From Epiperipatus broadwayi (taxonomy: Eukaryota; Onychophora; Udeonychophora; Euonychophora; Peripatidae): a stretch of 64,000 nucleotides of DNA. How positions within the stretch are numbered: position 1 is the first letter of the stretch; every line of letters begins with the position of its first letter. The notes under the pieces were generated by a model. The model made no database searches. It was given only the letters and a program-made list of their open reading frames with translations, and had not been told where the DNA came from. This document shows, piece after piece, positions 25,453-38,477 of this stretch. Where the stretch lies: NCBI GenBank assembly GCA_028023455.1, contig JAQFVV010006354.1, forward strand, positions 1,586,615 to 1,650,614, given 5' to 3'. Both the position numbers and the translations under genes were made by a program.

Positions 25453-25849
25453 TGACATATGGAAAAAACAAAAAATGTTTCTGGAAAATGTAAAATAATA
25501 TAGTTTCTGCAAAATATTTTTTTATAGAATCGAATATCTTTAATGAGACCTGTAATATTTTGAAGATACCTCATAAATATTAATTTTATTTATATATATT
25601 TCTTATATAATTTTATCTCACTAAAAATGTAATAGGATAAAATTTATTTATGATTTATATTTTATGATTAACAACTTTTATATTGACGTATAAAGTGAAT
25701 GTTTTAATCTTTCTCTGGTTTATATTTCTTTTTCTTTTTGATTTTTAGCTGGCCTTTAAATGACATTAAAATAAACTTGGCAAAAAATTAAAATATTACT
25801 ATTCATAAATGCATTTTAACTTTTCTAAGATTAAAATTTAATTAATTTA

Positions 25850-25945
25850 TTCATAAAATTATATAAATGTTTTGAACGTTTACTCAGAAAAGGTAAACTT
25901 TATATAAATTGTTTTATTTATTGTGTAGCATACTTTCTACGAACA
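25850..25945 (+). repeat. diverged dispersed repeat, copy 1
   Basis: Shares TAAATGTTTTGAAC and AGAAAAGGTAAA with 28285-28380 at roughly 80% identity over about 95 bp. Non-coding, family unknown. Confidence 0.6.
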
Positions 25946-26144
25946 ATTTCATCATGTTATAGCATTTGTACTCAGGAATGTATATAATATTCATGGCATC
26001 TATATTTTTTTCAGGTCGTAATTGAGCCTAAGGTGCAAACTTGCTTGTAGTATAAAGAGATGGAAAGTAAGATTTTTTCTAAAATTTGCCAAAGGTTTGT
26101 GATGATGGTATATTAGATATGATAATATGTAGGAATATTTCCAT

Positions 26145-26400
26145 CATCTATCAGTAATTGCTGAATGTATAAAAAATTAAAACTTTATTTAAACTTCTCA
26201 TATACAAACCACTTGTTAGTAATAACACACAAATAGACAACACAGGGTAGTAATGAACAATGGTTCCAATAGTATTGTTCTCACTCTTCTCCAGATGTTG
26301 CTGGCCTGATCAGTGACAGTATTTATATAGGAGTTGAACTCACATTTTTATATTTTTGAAATATCCAATTTAAGGTAAGCACTCTAACCAACTACGTTCA
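26145..26400 (-). mobile_element. tRNA-derived SINE, minus strand
   Basis: Minus-strand order is A box TAGTTGGTTAGAGTGCTTA (26394-26376), B box GTGAGTTCAACTCC (26343-26330), then a tRNA-unrelated body with GATCAGGCCAGCAACATC and an A/T-rich tail near 26160. Box spacing of about 33 bp is right for a Pol III promoter. A second copy is joined head to head on its right. Confidence 0.7.
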
Positions 26401-26625
26401 TTTACTTAAAGTAATTGACTTAAATTCAATATTCAAGAATGTAAAGACGTGAGTTCGAAATGTATGCTAATACTGTCATTGGTCAGGCCAACAACATATG
26501 AAGAAGAGTGGAAAATAATACTAATAAAAACACTGTCATTAGTAATCTGTATTTTCTGTTATTAAAAGTTTAAATAAAGTTTAAATTTTTTGTACATTCA
26601 ACATTTACTGATAGATTATGAAAAT
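26401..26625 (+). mobile_element. tRNA-derived SINE, plus strand, 5' end decayed
   Basis: The B-box-like GTGAGTTCGAAATG (about 26450) and the body GGTCAGGCCAACAACAT match the minus-strand copy, ending in the same TTTACTGATAGATT tail. The A-box part is not recognisable. With its partner it forms a fold-back of about 480 bp. Confidence 0.65.
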
Positions 26626-29060
26626 AGTCCAACATATTGTCACAAGAGTTAACATGATTGGATAAAAACCAACTTTTATAAGTACTGATCATATTTGTTT
26701 ATCAAAAATGGCTACTGATTACTTAGGACATTCTTGCCCTCTAAAATGTGTTATATAAATAGTCTACTGAGAAGAGAGATAATGAAATTTATATAAAAGG
26801 AAGTGACCTTATAGACAATGCTTTCTGAAAGGCTAGATCAAGAAACAAGTATTGTGTTATTATTATTATTTTTAATTACCTAATGAATATATTGTATTAT
26901 TATTGTACCTAGTTGTATTGTGGAAAAGACCATATATAACTAAGAAGATGAATTACCCCCAATTGTAGAAGCATTAATTACTAATTATTAACCATGAAAG
27001 TAAACTTTAAAACCAGAATTATGATTATCATGCAAAGTGACTTTCAATATATGTGCACACATATCTACATATTCACATATGCACATAATGTCATGTTATA
27101 TATGACTTGCTTTATTAATTAATATTCACATATCTACAAATCTGGAGTTAAAAAAAAAACGTACTTATGTTAAACCATAAGCTGAAGTGAATTTCAAATC
27201 ATAGGTGAGAATATGCTAATTAATTACATTATTATATTTTTCAATTAATAATGTTTTAGTAGTTTGTATTTAAAGTGATTTTAAATATTTTCTTTTTGAA
27301 AAAATAATTATTCTTGGATCCGTGTAAAAAAAGAAATTTATTTCTAGAAGTAAAAAATGAAATATTTGACCTACGTTTGTAACTATTATTATTAAATTGT
27401 TAATTTTATTATAATGTTCATCTTCTTATTATTAGCAGCCTGTCAATTTATTCCTAAATTATTATAAGTGTGTGTGCGTGTGGTTAGATCTAGCAGAAAA
27501 ATTTAAAAGTTAGCGTTTATAGGTAAATACCGGTCTCTAGAAATTAAGAATGACAATAAGGTTAAGTTATTACATGCCGTAAGAATAAAAATTTGACTGG
27601 CACTCATTAATTACAAATGTTTTTTTTTTTTTTATGGTATGATGGAGTGGCTAACCGCTGATAAAATTAGAATAAAAATATAATTAAGCTCAGTAAAATT
27701 ATACATAGTTGTAAAAAAGATTATTAATTTAAAATTATACATTTGGTCATCATAAATAAGTAGTGTGCATAAAATGGATAATAACCAATTACCCATAAAC
27801 CAACCACACAACAATGATTTGGTGATAAACATTATGTTAACGGTTAGTCAATGAAATGGTAGATAAGTGATCAGGATATTATGTATACATATATTAGTAG
27901 AAATCACTTGATTTATATGAACGATTGAGAGTTGAAACATAAAATTTGTTGTCTGTAAAGAAGGATCGAAAAACAAAATTTTATATACAACATAAAATAT
28001 GTATTATTGATATAATTTTTTATAAATTCAACAAAATATATAATCTCATCACAATTATTTTTTTAATAATATAGTTTTTGTCTTAAATTAATTTAGTGAT
28101 ATTTAATTTTTTACTCAGATCATTTTGTCAAGTTTCCAAAAACTTTTAATTTTTTTTTGAAAGTCATGTATATAAAAATGATTTTTTCACAAAACGTAGA
28201 TGAATGAAGCTTATCAAACTAATCGACAGTAGATATAATTTTGGAAAATTTAAATAAATTAATTAATTAATTCTGGAAACTTCAAAGTTACATAAATGTT
28301 TTGAACATTTATATAGAAAAGGTAAATTTTATGTAAATTTATTTTATTTACTACTTAGCATGCTTTCGACTATGATTTGCTCTATGCAAATTTACTTAAA
28401 TGATCAATTTTTTTGAGAATTATGTGAGTCCTTATTTACAGCACTGTAATCCTTTGCAATCAACCAAGGGTTTTTAATTTTATGTTTTAACTTATACATT
28501 TTTGAAAATATAAGTGCTCTTATAATATAAATTTTTTTTCTGATAATTTTACCATTCCACACTATCACTCACAATCGTGGATCATAAACAAATCCTGTTA
28601 GAAACAATTATCTAAGTTTTGCAGTGCAATTGCATGTAAAACCTTGATAAATTTGAGAAATACTTTTGTCAGAATCAACCAATAGAATACTATTATTATC
28701 AATACAAACTGCTATAAATTTAATTGTTTAGATAGCAAGTAACATATTGATAGGCACTTCAAGTTGAGGCAAAAACATTTTATCATAATTATGAGATAGA
28801 CTCCATTAACTGACGCACATTCCTCTCCTTCACTCCACAGATTCTAGGAAGAGCTGAGAAAAAAAATCAACAACAGATAATTATAGTTTAAAGTTTTATA
28901 AAATGGGGAAAGTGGAGAGATATGTTAGGTTAATGGATTTCATATTATTATTAAGTATTTAATCTTATAATTGACATAATTAATAAGAGCATATTGGTAT
29001 TAATGGAATAGCATGACAGAGTTAGCATTACTTTTATTTTATTTAGTTATAATTGGAAAT
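26626..29060. other. AT-rich DNA, one dispersed repeat
   Basis: No gene recognised. The second copy of the diverged repeat lies at about 28285-28380. A moderately G/C-balanced patch near 27430-27550 has no recognisable content. Confidence 0.5.
28285..28380 (+). repeat. diverged dispersed repeat, copy 2
   Basis: Partner of 25850-25945. Same strand, about 2.4 kb away. Confidence 0.6.
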
Positions 29061-29170
<110 letters not shown>

Positions 29171-30083
29171 GTACTTTAGATTTATAGAGTAGATTAAATT
29201 ATTATGCCCAACCATCCATGGATCATTTCGATTAAATATAAATAAAGTTTAATGTGTAACATATATTAGTATTATTAGAAAGAGCATTTGGATTCGTAAT
29301 GAATATAAAAGTTTATTTATCTAAGTTTTTATCATTATTTTCATCCTTTTATAACTGGATTATAATTGACATATATCATTGTTTATATGATAGTAATATT
29401 TGTTTTAAACTATTGCAAATAATGCTCTTATTTTAAGATAGTTTGAAACAATGTATTTACTTATTTTCTTTCCATTCTAAATGCTATTTGAATTTATGAT
29501 GTTACAACAAATATTATTATCATTGTTTGAATTAAATGTTAGATTGTTATTTATAGACTGAGATTCACTTTGGTTTAATTTATTTTCATTATGTTATAAA
29601 TGTTATAATTCACAGGCATTATCAAGTTAGCATTGTTTTTACTTGGTTCATATTTTTATTCTGTTACAAATCATTATAAATTATTGGGTTATGACTAAGA
29701 AAAGAAAATGACCCTTATTTTAATTCTATTATAAATAAACATCCGACTTCAGAACATATTTTTTAAATCTGCTACAAATAAAGACTAAAGTTTGAGTTAT
29801 ATTTTTATTCAGATTATATTAAAGTTATCATTTCCCAATATCATTAATTTTTTAATTTGTTGCAATAAAGGTAATATAATTGACCTGTATTCTAAAGTCT
29901 ACTTTATACATATGGTGACTAGTAATTTATCTTAAAATTTACCAAGGTGAACTATGTTTCATATTTCAATTTGTGTAAAAATATAATGCAGTAAAAACTT
30001 GATGACTGAATTGCAAGCCTATCTTTGAAACATCATATCATTAATTGACATTTTTATAACAAATAATTTTCTATAGTCAAGCG
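29171..30083. other. AT-rich DNA without recognised feature
   Basis: No gene or repeat recognised. Confidence 0.5.
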
Positions 30084-30149
30084 TCGGTGGCCGAGTGGTT
30101 AGCACAGCCGCCTTACAAGCAGTTATCCTGGGTTCTCTTCCTGGCCGAA
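30084..30149 (+). repeat. tRNA-derived sequence (SINE head or tRNA pseudogene)
   Basis: A box TGGCCGAGTGG and B box GGGTTCTCTTCC lie about 40 bp apart, followed by A9. The anticodon loop reads CTTACAA (TAC, Val-like), but the stem has a mismatch and acceptor pairing is weak. This favours a pseudogene or SINE head ending in an A-tail. Confidence 0.55.
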
Positions 30150-31291
30150 AAAAAAAATTCTATTTGAATTTTAAAATGGCTTGAACTCTATTTATGTAAG
30201 AAATGATAACAAAAAAACGAATATAATATCTACTATATTCAAACTTTAACTATTAATGAATACAGCTACATAATATGGTAATTACTTTAATACGATTTGG
30301 ATTATATATATAAGCATGTGTATCTCATTTAAATAATCAGACAATATATGATAGTTGTAATGAAGTCTATTTAAGTAAATAGTCTTTACACTGATCCTAA
30401 ATGTTGCAAATAACCTTTTCAATTAAGTATTAACTTCTGTCATTTCCAATTCGATAACTAAAATAAAATCTTATGCAAGTAAGCTTAAAGCATACTGACC
30501 TCAAGTGCTATTTAAAACAATGTAACCTACAGAATCAGATCAAGCCATGTAAATTCATTTTGAAATAAACAAATAAAGATGATATACGTCATAAAATTTA
30601 ATATATAACAAAGTGAAAAATAACTTCTTTGGATAATATAACGCTCAGCCTTGGTTGTTTTTTTTTTTTTTGTTTCTTCGAATTTTGTTGTTTAATTTTA
30701 TTAAGTTACAAAGTCTTTCCTTTATAAATACAATTACCGGTGATTTTTTTTCTCTTTGCTATATATCTCTATATACACATAATTAACATAGGTTAAAAAG
30801 TCTTAATAAGCATTACATATAACACTCTTTTACAGACACAAACATATGTGCAGAGATATTTATAATTAAAAATAATGAACGTGTTTTTTTAATCACTTAA
30901 AACTTTTCTGCAAGTCATTTTTTTAATTTAACTTTTTTAATGACATTTTAATTAACTTCATTTATTAATATTCAATTTCACAAAAATAAAATATAATTAT
31001 AATTTATATACATATAGAAACACATACAATTACAACTAACTGCAGCATCTATGCTTTAAAAAACACTGAGTATTAAAATTTTTCTCACTCTAAAACATTG
31101 AATAAATATACAATATTTTGTTTTTGGTTTGAATATTTCAAACCATGTTGTTGTATAACTCTTTTTGGATAACATAAAAAAAAAAAGTTATGTAAAATTT
31201 ATTACCAAAAGCAGCTAATATTTAATTATTATTATTGGAATTTGCATAAATATTTTTTATTCTATAATTTTATTATTTATTCACTTTATAT
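30150..31291. other. AT-rich DNA without recognised feature
   Basis: No gene recognised. A T13 run at about 30659 is the only notable local feature. Confidence 0.5.
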
Positions 31292-31484
31292 AAGGGGCTT
31301 AGAGCTCAGACTTTCATCCAACCTTCAATTCCCCATGCTATCTCATACCACCCAAATACCTGACCGCATATATGTGTAAAAGATAAATAATCACCAATAT
31401 ATGTATTTCATGCTAAACTAGCACTCGTCAGTTGGTCCAGATTATCTCGCTATACATATATAGAATCAGTACTCAGCTTTATAT
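31292..31484 (+). repeat. left arm of an inverted repeat enclosing the MITE
   Basis: Pairs with 32475-32668: TTTCATGCTAAAC, ATGCTATCTCATA and CTCAGCTTTATA blocks recur in reverse complement on the other side, roughly 75-80% identical. An older fold-back element that was later entered by the piggyBac-like MITE would explain the arrangement. Confidence 0.65.
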
Positions 31485-31487
31485 TAA

Positions 31488-32254
31488 ATTCTATTGAATG
31501 CATGACTCATCTAAAAATGAGAAGATTTGACATCACTCTAAATCGGCTACTTTTTATCCCACGTATACATATGATACGTCATTAGAAAGAAAATCAAAAG
31601 TTCTGTAAGATGGTGCCCTCTTCAGTATTAATTTACAAGTAAAAAATCAATAAAAATGACCATATATGTCAAAAAAAACCAAAGCACCGCCTCCTCACCA
31701 ACTTTTCTTGAATCTTATTGGCTGTCCCACTTCTGTCAGAAAGGGAAATGGCTGCCAAAAAGTAAAAAGTTACGTTCGTTTTGATTTTTATTACGAAAAT
31801 GATAAATGAATGTTTACAACATTTTAAACAATATTTGAATTGAATTACAAATTATTATTGATAAAATAATAATAAAAATCAAATTATTTTAGAAAAATAG
31901 TTAAGATATTACCAAGAATTATTTATTTATTGCTACATATTGATCGTAACATTAAAGTGAAAAAAAAAAGATTGCTGATGCAATCTTTTTTGGTTGGTTG
32001 AATAGCGGTTACTTTTATTTCACCGCAATTGAATATTTTTTAAATTATAAATCAAATTTTATTTTTGAAAAGATTTTCGTTTGCTTTTGTAATCTGACAA
32101 TTCAGTAATATACTTTTTACAAACGAAACTAACGTATTTATATTATTAAAAGTGATCTATTTTAACAATAGATTTTGTTAAAGTTGTGAGTTGGCCAATT
32201 ACAAGTTTTGATTTTTAACTCATTCGGCCAATTATATAATCATCGTTCAAAGGG
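31488..32254. mobile_element. piggyBac-like MITE, copy 1
   Basis: A 767-bp non-coding element bounded by TTAA (31484-31487 and 32255-32258). Read from the right end the terminus is CCCTTTGAACGATG, close to the TTAA-CCCT... start typical of piggyBac-type elements; the left terminus is mutated. An internal hairpin AAAGATTGC...GCAATCTTT lies near 31970-31990, and TTGGCCAATTA recurs in the right subterminal part. A second copy at 45113-45876 is nearly identical. It would need a piggyBac transposase supplied in trans; none is in the window. Confidence 0.75.
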
Positions 32255-32474
32255 TTAAGGTAGAAAACTTCATACTTTAATGGACAGGCTCCAGTCCCAA
32301 CCACCCTCCAACTCATCAACTGTCCATATCATTGAAAATCTGAAGATGTAATGCTGAAAGCTCACACTAATACCAAGATTGTTGTTCTGCTCCTGTTGGC
32401 AATAGGTCACTCTAATCCCTCATGTATAGAACTTAACCATATATATATATATATATATGGGATTGCCAGACTTA

Positions 32475-32668
32475 TAAAGCTGAGCACTGATTATATGTAT
32501 GTGTAGAGATGATAATGTGAACCAAGTGATGAGTACTGGTTTAGCATGAAATATGTATATTGATGATTATATTTTAGACAAATGTGGGGGCAGGTGTATC
32601 AGTGATATGAGATAGCACGGAGAGTTGAAAGTTGAATGAAACTCTAAGTTCAAAGCCCTTTATATTTA
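32475..32668 (-). repeat. right arm of the inverted repeat
   Basis: Reverse-complement partner of 31292-31484. The 180 bp between the MITE and this arm include a (TA)n tract at about 32442-32459. Confidence 0.65.
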
Positions 32669-33651
32669 GATTTAAGGTACAGTTATGAAAAAGCATGCAT
32701 GTCAAATATCAATCCATTTATTTAAAATTAGACAAGACATTAACAAATGTTTTATCAATTGTTTAGCAGAAAAACGATGCATACATTGATTTATAACTTG
32801 GTCAAACTTATGACTGTAAATAAGTGTGATTATAAATTACTGTTATTCAATTTATAACTTAACAAGAAGTGTGTTTAGTCACAAATAAATTTGGATTTTT
32901 ATTAAAGATGACTTATAAAGACATCAAAAATTTATACAGAATTTTTTATCAATTTTCTCAGTAATCTGGTGAAGAGAAGACAGTCTTTATTTCTGTTTGA
33001 TAGTTTCTGTTTGTAATGTTTCTTCATACTTACAAAGCAATACATACTTATCTTCAAGTTCTGCCTGTAAGTACTTATTCTTCTGCAGTTAGAAACAAAA
33101 TCTTCAAAATGTTTTTGGTTGAATGCATTCAACTTTTCAATTTCTTAATTGGATGATGGTTGAGTTCTTTGGCATTGGTGACAGTTTACCAGTTTTTTGT
33201 TCAACTTGTACACTTCATGTTGTGAGTCATGTGGATATTTTTTAAATTTAATCATCAAGTTGCAAGCCATTCTATTCTGCTGGTTTTAGTTTCTTGCTTG
33301 CTTCCATCACTTGCTTTTCTAAGGAACTTTTTAATACAACATTTTTGTTTGTTTTTGTTACATCCTCAGACAAATGGAACTCAAAATTTTCTTAAGTCAT
33401 GCTTTTTTACATCTTTTACATTAATTGCTCTTGCTGTTTTTTTATGTGGTTATAATGTAAGGGCATATGGTGAATTTATGTCCCATCAATAGAATTAGAA
33501 AGATACACATGACATGATGACTCAACAACAAGAAAAATGTAGTTTAATATTAATTTAATGCAAACAAATAATGATATATACAACAGATATTGTATACCTA
33601 ATTTGGAACTGAATACAAATATATGATACACATAGGAGACTTGATATATAT
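32669..33651. other. sequence without firm feature
   Basis: Two short frames occur: minus 33132-32932 (66 codons, basic) and plus 33229-33492 (87 codons, hydrophobic). The minus-strand reading on either side of 33.13 kb has an uneven, Lys-rich but stop-broken character that could be a decayed coding sequence. I recognise nothing. Confidence 0.35.
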
Positions 33652-35715
33652 ATTATAACAATCGAAATGAAAGTGAAGATCGAATCTAATCGCAAACTAT
33701 GATATCTGCTCTACAAGGCACCATCTAGGCATTTAAACCTAGAAAAATTTATAGAGTAGGCAGATACGTGCTGTTAAGATTCCACTTTATTTAAATATTC
33801 AAATCATTAGCCCAAGTCACTAGCTCAGTGGAGATGCAGAGATACAATTTTATATCTTAATTTATATCTTAAATATAAATAAATAAAAGCTACTGCCAGG
33901 AATTAACACATAAAAATATTTATTTATGCACATATAAAATAACATTTAAATTTTGAGGAATAAATTCAACATTTTAGATTTTTCTATTAATCTTTTGGTT
34001 TACATTTAAGTAAATTACAACCATGAGTTTAATATTTATTTAGTGAGTTGATTATGAATAGACTACATAGACCTGCAGTTGAAAAGAAAATATTCTTCCC
34101 TGATTTAACCTTAGGCAACAAATTACGCAATCAAACCGGCGCAAATTCATCTGATACATTTATGTATTCAATGTAGCCTGAAAATACTACAACACAAAAT
34201 ACTATACTGTCAGGAATGTACATCTGATCAGTAAGTAGAATTAGAGAAGACAATGTCTCTCCACCAAAAGGAATGTCACATCTGTTGGTGAGTAGAACAA
34301 TAAACATAAAACTCCATAGGAATGGACTGCGGTCCTTTGCCGTCTTACAAACCCATCCATAGGCAAACAGAAGGTGTGTGGCGTATATATATAATCCTGC
34401 CCATAGTGAATCTCATACTACATCTCAATTACACAAATATATCCAATCCATTGAACCAATTTAACTATGAAATGAATAACCTAAGATTACCCTCCCTTAA
34501 TATAACTTTACAAAACTATATAGCCATTCACACCCAACATAAATTTAACATTTAAATACGTTTGCACAGATTATTTTTATAAATTTGTTTTTAAAATGTT
34601 GAGTATAGATCGGCTGCACAGATTTCCCGGTCAAAAACATCCAAATTAAACAAAATCGATCAAAATACAAAATCATCGATAACGTCAATTGCAAAAGGGA
34701 ATACACAAGGCCCCATGGCATTCATTGTAAGATGCCTGCATTAACATCGTTGACCTATATATTCTAATCAAATGTGAAAACTTCAACATAATCAACTGCT
34801 AACGAATCTATGCAACATCTATACCCAACCTAAATGTAATGCATTTAATAATTTCTACAAAAAATATTACTACAAATAATAATAATAAAATGGAAATGAT
34901 TTTAGCAAAACTTAACTATATAAATTTAAACAATCAATTATTAATTTGAAAATCAAATAAGAGTTCATTTTAAAATTTAAATTAGCTGAATCTTTAAAAA
35001 AAACATTGACGAAAGTTCTTAATTACTTTTTTTTTGTTGTTGTTAATTTGTAAAGTTCATAGCTCATAGTAGAAGAGTCCAGGTTTCTGCTTTTAATTCC
35101 CGCAATGCCTCCATTGGAAGATAATGTTCTGGAGATGGCAATAGCTGGTTCAAGGTATCACAGTCTTTTCATTTTTTTTAAATAGAGAGTGTGGTATGTG
35201 CATCCTATCACATCTCTCAAACACAAAAGCTGGAACTGTCAGAAAAAACTGTATTTCCCTTTTTATATTATCCACCCGGATTCAATTAACAAAACATCAC
35301 TAATCCATCACTTTCGTTAGGGTCCAAGCCAAGGCTTAGTGTTTCCATTGGTCAATCTAATTTCTCTTTATTTTCTTATCTATCTTTCATCAGATCATTT
35401 TAATTATACAAGAGCCCAAGGCTAGCTTGCTTTTCAAACAATTTATAAACAATCATTTCCATTTACAAATTACAAGAATTAATTAATACCTGTTTTTATT
35501 TTTAAATCTTGTACTTTTTTTTTATATAAAAAAGTACGTTCAAATACTTATTGTTTTTTTTTTTTAAAAAAAAATATTTTTAAAGTTTGGCATCTGTGTG
35601 AATGTATATACGTTTAACAAACATTTTAATTTTAGCGTTTAGTTTTTACTTTTATTTGCGAACTTTTAAGTTTTTATTTTAAATTAATGTAACAACATAT
35701 TTATATATCGTTACA
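33652..35715 (-). repeat. LTR 1 (outer, 3' on minus)
   Basis: About 2,064 bp. On minus it starts TGTAACGATATAT (35715) and ends CGATTGTTATAA, giving near-matching inverted termini TGTAACGA/TCGTTATA. The left flank is a short TA run. Its copy of the 92-codon frame seen in LTRs 2 and 3 lacks the ATG. Confidence 0.65.
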
Positions 35716-36410
35716 TATCAGTAAACTTCCTCAAAAAACAAAAACATTAAAAAAAAGAATTTACTTAGTGTTAGTAATTACGTTACACAAATTGATTATA
35801 TATGAAAATTTCAACAGGACAAAACTTTTTTTTACAAGACAAAACAGTAATTACACACAAATATAATGATTTAAAAAAAAGTTGACTGTTGATTCCCTAT
35901 TACCAGCTAAATTTCTGCCCCCTCCCTTCCAAGTTTCATTTCTCTTACCTTTAACTATTACTTAGGCAAGTTGAACGATTAGATTTTAATTTAACAAGAC
36001 TTTTAAAAAAAAATTATGATTTATATTTATTATTACGTTTTATTTATTAGTTTTTATTCCTCGAATTTATCTCTACATATGCGCAATTTTTCTTACTGGC
36101 AGCACTTTTTAAACAAAACTTCAAACTGCAACTCCATGTCAATACAACAAATATATTTATACTAATTTCAGAAAAAAATATTACGGGCATGATTTATTTT
36201 CAAAAGTACTAGTGGTTTATTAAACATCTGGCTATAAATTTACATTTGTACAAAAATGTACTTATTTCATAAATAACAACAAATGTTATTTGCATGATTT
36301 ACTTTTAAAATTCTCAGGGCACTTGTGTTTATTAATGATAGAAAATTTCATCATCATGAATTCCCCTTCTCAGGGTCAATCTCTGAGGTAAGGCCCCAAG
36401 TTGGGCGCCA
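35716..36410 (-). mobile_element. internal region 1 of tandem LTR element
   Basis: About 695 bp with no coding capacity, bounded by the primer site on the right and LTR 1 on the left. A purine-rich TGAGGAAG lies about 15-20 bp from the LTR start instead of touching it, so the purine tract is uncertain. Confidence 0.6.
36393..36410 (-). promoter_or_regulatory. primer-binding site, tRNA-Lys type
   Basis: Minus-strand TGGCGCCCAACTTGGGGC differs at one base from TGGCGCCCAACGTGGGGC, the known complement of the 3' end of tRNA-Lys(CUU). It touches the LTR end directly. This is the clearest retroelement signal in the array. Confidence 0.8.
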
Positions 36411-38477
36411 ATTATAACGATCGAAATGAAAGTGAAGATTGAATCTAACCGCAAACTACGATAATTGCTCTACAAGGTGCCATCTAGGCATTTAAACCTA
36501 GAAAAATTTATAGAGTAGGCAGATATGTGCTGTTAAGATTCCACTTTATTTAAATATTCAAATCATTAGCCCACGTCACTAGCTCAGTGGAGACACAGAG
36601 ATAAAAATCTATATCTTAATTTATATCTTAAATATAAATGAATAAAAGCCACTGCCAGAAATTAAGATGTAATAATATTTATTTACGCACATATAAAATA
36701 ACATTTAAATTTTGAAAAATAAATTCAACATTTTAGATTTTTCTATTAATCTTTTGGTTTACATTTAAGTAAATTACAACCATGAGTTTAATATTTATTT
36801 AGTGAGTTGATTATGAATAGACTACATAGATCTGCAGTTGAAAAGAAAATATTCTTCCCTGATTTAACCTTAGGCAACAAATTATGCAATCAAACCGGTG
36901 TCAATTCATCTGATACATTTATGTATTCAATGTAGCCTGAAAATACTACAACACAAAATACTATACTGTCAGGAATGTACATCTGATCAGTAAGTAGAAT
37001 TAGAGAAGACAATGTCTCTCCACCAAAAGGAATGTCACATCTGTTGGCAAGTAGAACAATAAACATAAAACTCCATAGGAATGGACTGTGGTCCTTTGCC
37101 ATCTTACAAACCCATCCATAGGCAAACAGAAGGTGTGTGGCGTATATATATAATCCTGCCCATAGCATATCTCATACTACATCTACAATTACACAAATAT
37201 ATCCAATCCATTGAACCAATTTAACTATGAAATGAATAACCTAAGATTACCCTCCCTTAATATAACTTTACAAAACTATATAGCCATTCATGCCCGACAT
37301 AAATTTAACATTTAAATACGTTTGCACAGATTATTTTTATAAATTTGTTTTTAAAATGTTGAGTATAGATCGGCTGCACAGATTTCCCGGTCAAAAACAT
37401 CCAAATTAAACAAAATCGATCAACATACAAAATCATCGATAACGTCAATTGCAAAAGGGAATACACAAGGCGCCATGGCATTCATCATAAGATGCCTGCA
37501 TTAACATCGTTGACCTATATATTCTAATCAAATGTGAAAACTTCAACATAATCAACTGCTAACGAATCTATGCAACATCTATACCCAACCTAAATGTAAT
37601 GCATTTAATAATTTCTACAAAAAATATTACTACAAATAATAATAATAAAATGGAAATGATTTTAGCAAAACTTAACTATATAAATTTAAACAATCAATTA
37701 TTAATTTGAAAATCAAATAAGAGTTCATTTTAAAATTTAAATTAGCTGAATCTTTAAAAAAAAACATTGACGAAAGTTCTTAATTACTTTTTTTTTGTTG
37801 TTGTTAATTTGTAAAGTTCATAGCTCATAGTAGAAGAGTCCAGGTTTCTGCTTTTAATTCCCGCAATGCCTCCATTGGAAGATAATGTTCTGGAGATGGC
37901 AATAGCTGGTTCAAGGTATCACAGTCTTTTCATTTTTTTTAAATAGAGAGTGTGGTATGTGCATCCTATCACATCTCTCAAACACAAAAGCTGGAACTGT
38001 CAGAAAAAACTGTATTTCCCTTTTTATATTATCCACCCGGATTCAATTAACAAAACGTCACTAATCCATCACTTTCGTTAGGGTCCAAGCCAAGGCTTAG
38101 TGTTTCCATTGGTCAATCTAATTTCTCTTTATTTTCTTATCTATCTTTCATCAGATCATTTTAATTATACAAGAGCCCAAGGCTAGCTTGCTTTTCAAAC
38201 AATTTATAAACAATCATTTCCATTTACAGATTACAAGAATTAATTAATACCTGTTTTTATTTTTAAATCTTGTACTTTTTTTTTTATATAAAAAAGTACG
38301 TTCAAATACTTATTGTTTTTTTTTTTTAAAAAAAAATATTTTTAAAGTTTGGCATCTGTGTGAATGTATATACATTTAACAAACATTTTAATTTTAGCGT
38401 TTAGTTTTTACTTTTATTTGTGAACTTTTAAGTTTTTATTTTAAATTAATGTAACAACATATTTATATATCGTTACA
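36411..38477 (-). repeat. LTR 2 (middle)
   Basis: About 2,067 bp, flanked by internal regions on both sides, so it serves as 5' LTR of one unit and 3' LTR of the next. Contains the 92-codon minus-strand frame. Confidence 0.65.
36890..37168 (-). CDS. hypothetical 92-aa hydrophobic ORF inside LTR 2
   Basis: Starts MLWAGLYIYATHLLF and has three or four hydrophobic stretches (about residues 2-18, 30-42, 53-62 and 68-80) that could be membrane segments. The same frame is open in LTR 3 (39925-39647) with two residue differences, and in LTR 1 without the ATG. Because the copies are so recent, conservation says little. I recognise no family. It may be a chance frame or a captured exon fragment. Confidence 0.2.
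   Translation of the reverse strand: MLWAGLYIYATHLLFAYGWVCKMAKDHSPFLWSFMFIVLLANRCDIPFGGETLSSLILLTDQMYIPDSIVFCVVVFSGYIEYINVSDELTPV

Noticed and set aside
33229-33492. 87-codon hydrophobic frame.
   Set aside because: No start context, no known family. The opposite strand looks equally like decayed coding sequence, so nothing can be supported.
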